Below are positions 47,113-59,506 of a stretch of DNA of 64,000 nt, one piece after another. The translations under genes were made by a program, and so were the position numbers. Location: the NCBI RefSeq assembly GCF_964340395.1, contig NC_135566.1, positions 769,501-833,500 on the forward strand, written 5' to 3'. The DNA is from Glandiceps talaboti (taxonomy: Eukaryota; Hemichordata; Enteropneusta; Spengelidae). Under the pieces are notes generated by a model. That model saw nothing but the letters and a program-made list of their open reading frames with translations. It was not told the origin of the DNA and did no database searches. How positions within the stretch are numbered: position 1 is the stretch's first letter; each line of letters starts with the position of its first letter.

Positions 47113-50100
47113 TCAACACCCAGAGATGTCCTTTTTCTTTTTCCGGTGGAACCTTGTCTCAACTGGATCAAAGCCTTGTTCGTTGCTACCAAAAACTGCC
47201 CATGCTGGTGTCTTTGCCATGTAATCCTCTGCTGTGAAGGTGTTCTTGTCATTTTCATAACTTTGTATTAATTGATGAAATCTACTGTAGTCTATCCATG
47301 TGTGCCAGGTGCCATCAACTTTAAACTGAAAAACAAAAGGAAGAACAGAATGACGCACATCAGTAACTAGCAAAATATGTAATAGATAGTCAACGAGTTC
47401 GGGAGGGTTATGTGCCAATAAACGAGTTTCGGGCACATAACCCTACCGAACGAGTTGTCTATCTTACTTAATATACCATGGCGTGATTGGCTCAAATGAA
47501 TCTTTTTCAAAATTTTGTGTAATTTGTTGCATGCAAATTGAGTGCTGAGCGTAATATAGGTCACACCCCTTAGAAAGAGTGGGTTATGGCTCCATATAAC
47601 CAACCAATATCAAGGCTTCTGATTGGTCAAGTCAATCTAGCTGTAGTATAATTGTTGTTATATTAATCTTCCGTAATTTCTTTTTTAACTTATTTGTTAT
47701 ATTTTACAAAATCTTTTAGCAGATTTCTTTTCATAACCAATATATTAAAGCTGCTTCACTTTACATGTTTTTAGTATGCTTATATCATTGTAGAATTTGA
47801 TTGGCCGAATGATGACATGTGATGGTCATGTGGTATTAGTGAAAGTTCCTGTGATTATGAAATGATTATCATCACCTTACCTTGTTATGTGCAATTAGTA
47901 CACAGTTTGAATGTTCATGTTCACATGCTATGTCATAGTCTGGCAGTTGGTCAGCAAGTTGTTGTACAAAGGACACTACTTCTCGATGCCAGGGTATGTT
48001 TTTCATAGTAAGACTACTAGCTTTGGATTCACCACAGTAAGTTACACCCTGTTTAAAGAGATAACATGTACAATTTTTGATAAGCTAACTTATAAATAGC
48101 TAAGTTATCCCAATCTCCAATACAATGGTGTCATAAAGTGGTCAATATCACCTATTCTAGTCAACATCTCCAAAACAACAATGCCACGAGCAGCAGTAAC
48201 ATTAGACTGTGAGGGCGCCCCATCAAGGCATACCTTACAGACTACAGGTAACATTTGTATCAGGTACAAATTATAAGAACAGTAGTTTAACTTAAAAGGC
48301 AGGTCTGTGTACAAATGATACAATGTTGAACAATTTATTCTATACACTCCATATCATAAGAATCAAATTTGGAAAGTTATGTACAGGATGGTTGGTAGTT
48401 AATATTCATACCTTAACTTCTATGAAATCAGGCTGACCAATAGCAATCAGATCGGCATAGGACTGTATTTCATCTGTATTCCAGGATTTCACCAAGGTCA
48501 GTCTGTAAACAGTTCTTTGACCCTGTCAAAGAAAAACAACGGAAAATATTTATGTTTTTCAAACATTTAAAACAATAAATATAATAATTAGGATGACAGT
48601 ATGGCATTGAAGTTCAAATGCGTAATGTGTCAAACTGGTAAACTTTAGTTTTCACATATTGAACACATATTGCCTGGCCATGAGGGCTATAGCATCCGTT
48701 TATTACACCCAAGGGACTGTGAGTTACCAGAATCACATGCCATTTCCAGAGGCCGATGGGGAAATAGCATGTGATTCTGGTAACTCACAGTCACGAGGGG
48801 GTAAATGAACGGGTGCTATAGCCCAAATATAGGCCAGGCAATATGTGTTTTATAATATACCTCATGCTGTGAACTCGCGGTGGCAGACGGCATTATCAGA
48901 AGCTGCCATTTTGACCTGCTGTGAACTCGTGATGGCCACATGACCATGTAATAGTTGATGGAACTATTCCCCTAGGGAAAATCATTCTATTTTCCTATCA
49001 CGTGACTGATTCTAGCGAATCATGGCACAGCATTATCACTAGGTAAGTTATAATAAAGTTTAACACAAGCTGGAGAGTAATTTATTTTCATCCTGTTAGG
49101 AAGTTAGTATCTTTCCCTGGCTTCACTCTACTCAAAGGTGATAACGGTTAGCTTCAGTTCATAGTGAACGATCACTGTCAAAATAACCAAGAACAACACT
49201 AAATCTGAACCACATCTTTTAGTGACTGCATATCAATATAGTGTTACAATACCTTTAATGATAATTCCTTTAAACTGTCCAGAAAGCGAGGCCAGAAATC
49301 TCTAAACAGTGGTCTGTCAATCTTCTTAAGACTGTCCTTTGTACTTGCATCAACACTGACATACAGTTGAGTCACTGGTACTAGGTTCCTACAAGGTCAA
49401 AGGTTATTAGATATATTTTACTGTGGTTCTAACAAGAAATTTACTTTGTACATATTTAGGATGGAAAGCTAAGGTCCAAAGATACTGTTTATCATTTATG
49501 TTAAAATATTCAAAAAATAAATTTTGCAGTACATTTTGAAGTGTATTCAGATAAAATAGCAATTACAACTGCAGATGTTTTGTTGATACTACCTGCAATG
49601 ACTAATATGGGGGTCTTGCTATTTTTTTTTAGAGAGATGTAAAATGTTAAAGACTGAAACTTAGGAAGAAATATACGATACAAGCAAATGGAGAACTGCT
49701 GAATGTAGATCGTAGAATGTTGAAATATGAAGAAAGGAGGTGATAGATAGTTTTTGCTGAGAGCTCTACTATGTATATTATGAGACCACCCAGATGAGAG
49801 TCTTGGGGAAACGTGATCCAAATTCGCCTGCACTGGAAGTCACACAGTACATTTCTTCCAAGTCATGAAAAATGGGCTTACGGGGCCTGTTTGTTGTAAT
49901 TTAGATGTATCAGTTGCTTGTGGCAAGATAACCTGTCATGAAGGCACCTCAATCACTAAGCCCGCAATGTTAGAGGTGAAGTATTCCCCAGCATGCACTG
50001 TTCTGGGAAAGACTCTCATCTGAATGGTCTTGTTGTAGAACCTCAAGCAGTGAGAGTCTGGGTAACCCAGACTAATTTCACTCACCTTATAGCTTCTGGA

Positions 50101-51855
50101 AACTGTGCATTTGTTACAAGGAAAGTAGAAATACTATGACTATGTAACAACTGAATGTATTTGTTGATTTCTGGGTACATTATAGGTTCACCAACCAATG
50201 ACAGGGCACAATGTTTAATTTGCATGGCTTCTTGAAATCTTTCTGGTTGTACACCTGGAACACCTACATGAATATGTAAATGAATACATGAAAGTCACTG
50301 CTGCTAACCAATCATCATCAAGTGTTCATATTATACTACACCAGCTCACATAAAATCATTATCATTCAATGAACTGGAGACATGAATACTATCTAGCAAA
50401 GTTTGAATGCCATGCCAAATTATACTAGATGTGAGAATATTCTAATGATAAATTAAAACACTTCCAATCTTTTTTTTTTAAAGATAGTACTATTAGATAA
50501 TATATTTGGGGAAATGTTTAATTGTGTCTGCACAAGCACAATCTATAAACATATTGGTGACTACTCATTTTGACATATTTTGAGCACCACTGAACAAAAA
50601 ATGTAGATGTGCATTGCTGTGATGAAGAAAGACCTGGGTATAAGTACAGTATTTTATTTCAAATGCATTCAACTTGGTTTGTATGTGATAGAATATTATT
50701 TATGTCTATCATTGGGTCAACTCATACATTTCTATCATCATTTCCTGTGACCCAGCTATGGTCAAATTTCTCCACACAGTTTACAACATTTTAGAAAGCT
50801 GAGTCTTAACTCTTATATACCTCTGAACTGTTTAATGAGTTGACGATGGTTTTGTATAGCACCATCTAAAATAGTCTGGGCACCATCCATCTTCCATTTC
50901 CACTCTGTACCAACAGGGTTAGTATGATGTCTGAAATTAAAACACATTACATATTAAATTCATCATGTTATCCCTAGTAGTACCAACAGGGTTAGTATGA
51001 TGCCTGAAATTAAACCAAATCAAAATTCATCTATTAACAACATACTGTTATCCTTAGTACATCTTGACAATGTTGACAAGAAGTAACAATTTTGTGATTC
51101 ATCTTCAGGAGACTTTTATGCTCTGTGAGTAGTCATTTTTATAATAGATATCTTTTGGAATTTTACTGTTGTGTTAAATTCGAATGTACAGTCTCTTTGA
51201 AAAAGCCTGCAAATTAGTTTGTAATTTATACTGCAGAACAATGAATATCCATATTTCTAAGAGTATACAAATTAGAACATAAGTGACACTCCAGCTTGTT
51301 AACATGTTGTGTTTTACTACATGGCTTTACTTGGGCTATCTTTTCACATGAATACTCTACTACTACATCAGTTGTAGGTAGAATACTGTATTAACACTAG
51401 AATTAATGTATAAAAGATATTTAGGGTAGTGTCGTCCTCACCTCCAACAGAACACGCATTTATTAGCACAGGCTAAACTTGGTGTGGTTTCCATACAACG
51501 ATGACTTTCAATACCATAGAAGGTGTGTTTGTAACATCCACCACGTCCTCGTAACATACTCTGGTTATGAATAACAACATAATAACAGTTTTACAGAATT
51601 ATGGGAAAATATCACTTAGGTGGCATAAAGCTCTACGGTTTACAAGCAAGGCTCACGCAACTTGCTGGCTCAGGATGTATGGTTTTTATACCATAAATGG
51701 CTATTATGGGAAACTGTCATGTTTTTAGCTGTAAAGGTTGGAATGGTGCACATATGTTGTTACTGTGAAATGAAAATGATGCATATATGTCTGTATGTCT
51801 GTATGTCTGTATGTATGTATGTATGTATGTATGTATGTATGTATGTATGTATGTA

Positions 51856-51906
<51 letters not shown>

Positions 51907-54900
51907 ATGTATGTATGTATGTATGTATGTATGTATGTATGTATGTATGTATGTATGTATGTATGTATGTATGTATGTATGTATGTATGTGTATAGGATA
52001 TAAAAATGTTGTAAGACGGTTATAACACATTGGGGTAATTCTTTAGGTATTGGGACATTTGAAAACACCAAAGTCTCAGTTTGTATAGTGCTTTAACCCC
52101 ATAATTCACACTATTTTGACATGGATTTGATCCTAAATAAGTCCTAGTGTGTGTCTCATGTATTTTCTATTTGTACTGGTATATTGATATCCATTGGAAA
52201 TAGAGTCTTGGTTGAAGATTGTGCCACTTTTTGTACTGGTATACTCACCTTTGTCCATCTACAAAGCTTTACTCCTGAATGACTGCCAATCAATTTGTAT
52301 CCTGTTATAAAAAATATAAATACAAAATATGGCATTACACAGTGTCAGCAATGTTGTATGGGTATTTAACTTGACCAGTATGGGTTACAGTAATGAAAAT
52401 ATACACATGATAATCTTGACTGACCAATAGGATTATAGATATATTAATAATATTTTGCCATATATGCAAGTTGGTCCTCTTTCTCCCTAGGGGGTATTTG
52501 TTTGTACACAACTAAGTACAAGTTAGTCCTCTTTCTCCCTAGGGGTATTTGTTTGTACACAACTAAGTACAAGTTGGTCCTCTTTCTCCCTAGGGGGTAT
52601 TTGTTTGTACACAACAAACTACAGGTTAGTACTCTTTCTCCCTAGGGGGTATTTGTTTGTACACAACTAAGTACAAGTTGGTCCTCTTTTTCACCTACCT
52701 AATTGACATTTCATGACAATAGCATCAATCAATTATTTAGTCGATTGATTATCAAGGAGTTTCCAGGAGTTGAGCACATTTTTCCAGGACTTTCCAGGAG
52801 TCCTTTGATGCCAGGACTTTCCAGGAATGTACGAACCCTAAAAATTATCTTACTAGTTTATTAAATGAGTACTTTGAGTTTGTTGAAAACTAACCTCTAG
52901 AAATGTCTAAATATTGCTATCAGATAAGATGTTACCCAGTAAGAAAGGTTGTGTCGCTCTGCTCTCACTGGGCTGCTCTGTGTGTGAAAGGGGTTGACTG
53001 TTGTGTGAGGGCGCTGTATTACAGCCTACCTAAGTTACAGACTAATAAGATGTGTAAATGTGCAAACCTTGTTTAGTAAGAGACTGTCTAAGAAGTGGTG
53101 TGATCATTTCTTTAGGTTCTCCTTGGTTGCTCTTCTTTCTGCTAGACTTTTTAATTCTGACAGTATTTACTGCCACACCATTTCTCTCAGAATCACCATC
53201 ACCCTGTATCAAGGAATATTATAATTTGATAACCTTTCACCTTTGTGAATTTCTACATAGAATATTCTCAGTATCTGTCACAAACTTATTTCTCGTAAAA
53301 TTTTGTTGTTAATTTCAATTTTTCAATGTTGTTGTATTTGGTGTTTGTGTGCATAGGGTTAAGTATGTAAATTTGTTTTATAAAGGATTATCTCTCTTGA
53401 CTTGAAGTTAATGCTGTCATGACAGATGGACAGAGCCATTGAAATAGTTCCCCCTTTGGGCGACTAAAAATTGTGAAAGTAAATTTTTTTTTTTCAAGAA
53501 CTGTACATTCAGTTTACCTAAATCTTCAAAATCTACACTACCAGATGTCTGAATACAATCTTACCTTTCTTTGGTTTCTACTGCCAATCAGTTTACCCAA
53601 ATCTTCAAGATCTACTACACCATTTGTCAGACTTAATTTCTCTCCACCTTCTCCCAAGGCATAATCATCATCAGATGCATCATCATCACTTGAAGTTTCA
53701 TATAACTCCTTATTGGAACAAAATAAGTCAAAATAAAATAAGTTGACAATAAATATAGCATACATTCATATTTGAAGTAATAGTTGCCTTGTATACCTTC
53801 CTAAATTAGTGAATATTTAGTGCAAGGCAAAACAATTATTTTGCTCTCTTCAGTAAAAAGTAAATCCCCTCTGAGAAATTTAGAAATATTCAAGTGTGCC
53901 AAAGTATGTCACACAGACACTTTGTTGGAAATTTGGTATTGACTAAACTGAGTTGAAGATGTTGTAAAGTGTCACAAAGTTTAGAATTTGCGTATATTAA
54001 AAGTTCCATATCAAATTGTATATTACCTCGTCATTGCTATCCTTTTGTTGTTGACAATCTTTATCACTACCCTTATAGCAGACAGCTTGACCTTGTAAGA
54101 GGGGAAGCACTTTCTTGAAGAATTCATCTTTCCAAGCTAAGAAATCTTCCTCAATACCTTACAAATGAAAAGAGAAAGTTGGTAAATCCAGAGTGAACCT
54201 TGAAAAGCTGTTTTGTGCTATAAAAAGGCAAGGAATGAATTTGACACACTAGATGTCTTGAATAACTGCCATTATTATACATGTACCAGTGATTACTTGC
54301 ACCAGTGTACATGCATACTACTCGTGGTATTATTATACATGTACCAGTGATTACTTGCACCAATGTACATGCATACTACTCGTGGTATTATTATACATGT
54401 ACCAGTGATTACTTGCACCAATGTACATGCATACATACTAGTGGTATTATTATACATGTACCAGTGATTACTAGTTGTAATTACTTACAAGACTAGTAAT
54501 GTTTTACCTGTTCAGGTCAACAGACTTTGTCAAACTCTCCATTTCCCCAATGTTTCACAAACTGTATTTGCGAAGGTACAATTATATTACTCCCTAACGT
54601 TATGCAGCAAAAAACTTATGACTTAAAGGGTTTTGTCACGCATCTTTCATCATATAGTAGCAAAGCCCCTTAAGTCATTCATATCTTCCTTGGTTGAAGA
54701 AAGATAAAAATATTGGTGAATAATTTTAATCCATTTAATTGAACTTCTTGTCACAAAACACATGATGAATTAGTTATTACGAAATATCATATCTTTGTTT
54801 GATTGATTGTATCATCGTTTTTATTATTCCTTCAACTGTATGAGTCATATTTTGTGATGTAATTAAATGATTGGGTGATAGTGGATAATAACATTATACT

Positions 54901-57773
54901 GTGATATCCCTGTACACTTTATCAGTTTCAATAACTTGTTGACTATCAATCTGCTAGTAACTATAACATTGTAGCTTTGCATTTATCCTCAATAAACAAT
55001 ATAGGCTACATTAATGACCTTTTCCTTTGCTTTTCAATTCATTATTTCTTTGTTATCCCCCAAAGTTTTCTTTGTTCAGCTGATAACGATATGATGTACA
55101 CAAACATGGGCCCATAGTCAGAACTCAAACTACTATTATGAATGATAGAATGCAATTTATTTCACCAGATAACACAAATAAGCTACACTTTCAAAGAAAC
55201 ATATGATACAAATATACAAAATGAATACAAAAGAAATAGACAATTGTTATCTGATATGGACCATGGAAATAGTTCAACAGAACTAGTCTTGTTAATAACT
55301 TATAATTTCATATACTACAGAACCAACAATGTAAACATGGATTGTAATCATGTAGAAAAGAGAGAATATAAAATCCTTCATTTTTGGGGGTTTCAAAACA
55401 CATGACACTTGGCTTACATGTTACATGTGGTACGATAGAGAATGGTTTCCTGGTAAGACACTATCAATTAAATTCTTTGTTTGCCATCCGCATGCGGGCA
55501 GGTTTGTCGGTAAATTTAGAAAAAACAAACAAATTTTGGTTTACTCACTGCAACACCCTAATTATTGATTTCACATTCACAAACATTACTTTTACACTTT
55601 ACTACATGGTATCCGATTATGTGTACACACTTTTTTTTCACTCTACTCATCCAACAGTGACACCAATCCGGCCATTTAAAAAATGATAATTTTTATACAG
55701 AATATTTTCCTTTGTTCACCAAATCTGATAAGACTCTATCTTAATATCCCTGGAAGTACTCTGATGATAGGTGTCACTTTTTTAATAGTGCCTTTCATAT
55801 TGTATGACTTTAGTATAAAGCTTTGATGTGACTGAATAATTCCTAAATCACAAAGGTCTATACATTAAATCCCTACTGACAGCTTAAATGGAGAAGAGTG
55901 GGTGTTAACAGCTGTTTGAATTACAGCCCACACACTGAAATTGATCAATTTCAGTGTGTGGGCAGTCCACATATACAGTGCAGTCTCTCAGATAGTCTGT
56001 CTGTCTCTGACTCCAATCTCATTTTACCTGTTTACCATGTACGTGTGTGTACCTTTACTTAACAGATAATGAAAGACTATTAATTATGTATTCTAGTATA
56101 ATCATATATGTTACCTCCATGTTGGCTGTCAGATACATTCTCATTTCCTTCACCTCTGTCCATCACTCTTAATGCACTCAAACCTGTTAACCATGTATCT
56201 AAATTCTTGCTAACCTGAAAAACATACAAAATAATACCATGACGATTACACTTACCAACAAAGTATCTAGTTTCTTATTCACCTATGAACAGATACAAAT
56301 GTTGCTATGACAATGATAGATGTCGACATTATATCAAGATTCCTGCTAACTTGAAAAGACAAACATGTTGCCATGACAACAGTCGCTAATAACAAGAATC
56401 TAGATTCTTGCCTTTCTGAATACGGTAACAATAGGTTAAATTTACGATCACATCAGATGTGTGTTTGAATAAGTGATTATCCAGCGAGATGGTCATATAT
56501 TCTAAATCACCTGAAATACACATCACAGAGATGAAATACATCTTTGACATTTGTACTAACAGTAAGGCTTTGTCAAAAACATCGTTATTATGTCACGCTT
56601 ACGATAGATAGATTTACCCATTGGTAAAGAGAGTACAATCAACTATCTAACAGAGAGATATGGTCATTATCTTCAAGGTCAAATGAAATCCAATCACCAC
56701 AAAACCAAGATATTTGTTTCACAGTAATAAGGGTGAAGTCATTATAACTGATTGTATTTCCATGGTCATTGTACAAACAGCATATGACTTACATTTGTAA
56801 AAATTGATAACACTAAAACAAACCATGTACACATGTCCACTGTTCTAACCTTTGTGCAAGATTTGAAAGATGTCAATTGTATGTCTCATGGCTTAAACAG
56901 GTTGTTCTGACATTTGACCTTGAAAGTCAATGTCAAATAAAAATAAAAATAATAATACCAATAGATAGATCAAATCCTGTTAATATATGAAATAAGTCTC
57001 TATGTCTTATAGTTCCTGAGTTATTGTACAAATAATAGATTTTTACAACTAATATGGCTATTTGTTGAAATTAGGTAAATGACATGGATTTACATAGTAT
57101 GCATGTCAACTTTGTGCTAAGTTTGAATGAGATTGTTGCATTTGTGAAAGGATTGACTGTGTGGACACATGAAACACTAGTAGCACCTTCTCAGTGTCAC
57201 CTATTTAGAGCTAAAGACAGAACCTACTTGCTGCCGTTTACCAAATGGAGATTTTAAACCAAGACAAATTTTTGGACAATCATTAACACAATACAAGTTA
57301 CAGTAGACGCAATAACATAACCATACATTTCATCCTACATTATTTACAAGCCACTATTCTGACCAAAGATGGCTGTCACTGATATTGCTTGATCCATTTT
57401 GTACAAGGTTTGTTTTAATGTACAGAGCAGACAGCTACGTAATAACCATATCTTTCGCATCAGTGCCTCCAGAGTAAATCTGAGAAAATATTCCCCAATT
57501 TTAAGATGTTTAACCACTTGTAATGACGTTTTTAAAGCAAATCCAAACATAGATTTATTTAGTCCTGTTTCCGCCTTTCGGCGTGTGCTTCAGGCTGCGT
57601 GTTTTTAATAATTTTTCCTGTTTTGTTGTTTTTATTTCTGTGTTTGCCTTTTATGTCATGTCACTTCTTTCTGTTATTGCTACCCCTTGTTTTTATCTTT
57701 TTAGTGCTTGTTTTTCCTTATTTGTTTCTAAAGGTGCCTGTAAATGGGCTTTATGCCCATTGGTTTACCTGAA

Positions 57774-57804
<31 letters not shown>

Positions 57805-59315
57805 ATAGTAATACAAGTATTACCTACAACATAAATTGTGAAATTAAACACGTTTTTAATAATTTGACACCACTTACCTTATTGTAATTATCAGTATATA
57901 GTGAATTTCCCAATCCAAAGATAACATACTGTAGTCCTTGTAATAATGTCTTTTGTACTCTGAAATCATTACTTGCCTCTTCTACCCACTTAAAGAACCA
58001 TTCTGTTTTCTCTGGTGGCTGGCCATCAGTGTATGATGACACTAGAAATACACATACCTTCTGTCCATCAGCCTGGAAATATCAACATTACTCTGTTACA
58101 TAGGGTAGTAATATTCTGAATATTCTGATAAAGAACGTTTCTCTTTCATCTACTCTTCATCAGGTGATCAACATTATTGATACAATGTATCACAATGTAT
58201 ACAAAATATTATTCCCAATATTTTTCTTTGTTCAGCTTAGGAAAACATGGGTGACCTTAGGGACCTTGTCACTACAAGTCACATGATAGTAGGGGGCATC
58301 AACATTCAAACAGCTGATAGTAGAGAGTATTAGCATTCAAACAGCTGATAGTAGAGAGTACTAGCATTCAAACAGCTGATAGTAGAGTATCGGCATTCAA
58401 ACAGCTGATAGTAGAGTATCAACATTCAAACAGCTGATAGTAGAGCGTATTAGCATTCAAACAGCTGATAGTAGAGAGCATCGGCATAAACAGCTGATAG
58501 TAGAGAGTACTAGCATTCAAACAGCTGATAGTAGAGTATCGGCATTCAAACAGCTGATAGTAGAGAGTATTAGCATTCAAACAGCTGATAGTAGAGAGTA
58601 TTAGCATTCAAACAGCTGATAGTAGAGAATATTGGCATTCAAACAGCTGATAGTAGAGAGTATTAGCATTCAAACAGCTGATAGTAGAGAGTATTAGCAT
58701 TCAAACAGATGATAGTAGAGAGTATTAGCATTCAAACAGCTGATAGTAGAGAGTACCAGCATGCAAACAGCTGATAGTAGAGAGTACCATTAGCATTCAT
58801 CACATGTTTGACAAGGAAGAAGAACTCATAACTGATATTGAAATAATTAGAGAAATACCTTACCTCATTGACAAGATTATCTTCTGGATCATAGCTTTTT
58901 AGGTTAATTAGCTCAGATGTCACACCATGTTTGCTTGCCTCTTTACTCATGATATCTGCAAAACGCTACAGTAGTTCCAAATCATAGAAGAGATATAAGT
59001 CAATGCTGAACATCCACACAATATCCACATGATATTTCAGTAAAATCTGTGCAAATCAACCATTTTGTATTTGCCAAGTACATGGTGTCTCAGACTAATA
59101 TTATCATTTCATATATAAATTCCTGGTATAAACTCTTCTAAATTAAAGACATGATTCTGTTTTACTGGTTGAAATAATATAAGAATAATCCAATATAAAA
59201 TAAAACTAAGGTGCCAAATACCATCAATTCACAGACTGTGCCCCTTTAATCTTGACTGTTTGACCTTCACAATATCTGACATATATTTCATAGAATTGTA
59301 AGTTTATGCTCCGGA

Positions 59316-59407
<92 letters not shown>

Positions 59408-59456
59408 TGTGTGTGTGTATGTGTGTGTGTGTGTATGTGTATGTGTGTGTGTATAT

Positions 59457-59506
<50 letters not shown>

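Noticed and set aside
55142-55686. 87- and 100-codon plus-strand frames in TYW1 intron 5
   Set aside because: No familiar domain or splice signals; base composition is that of intron sequence.
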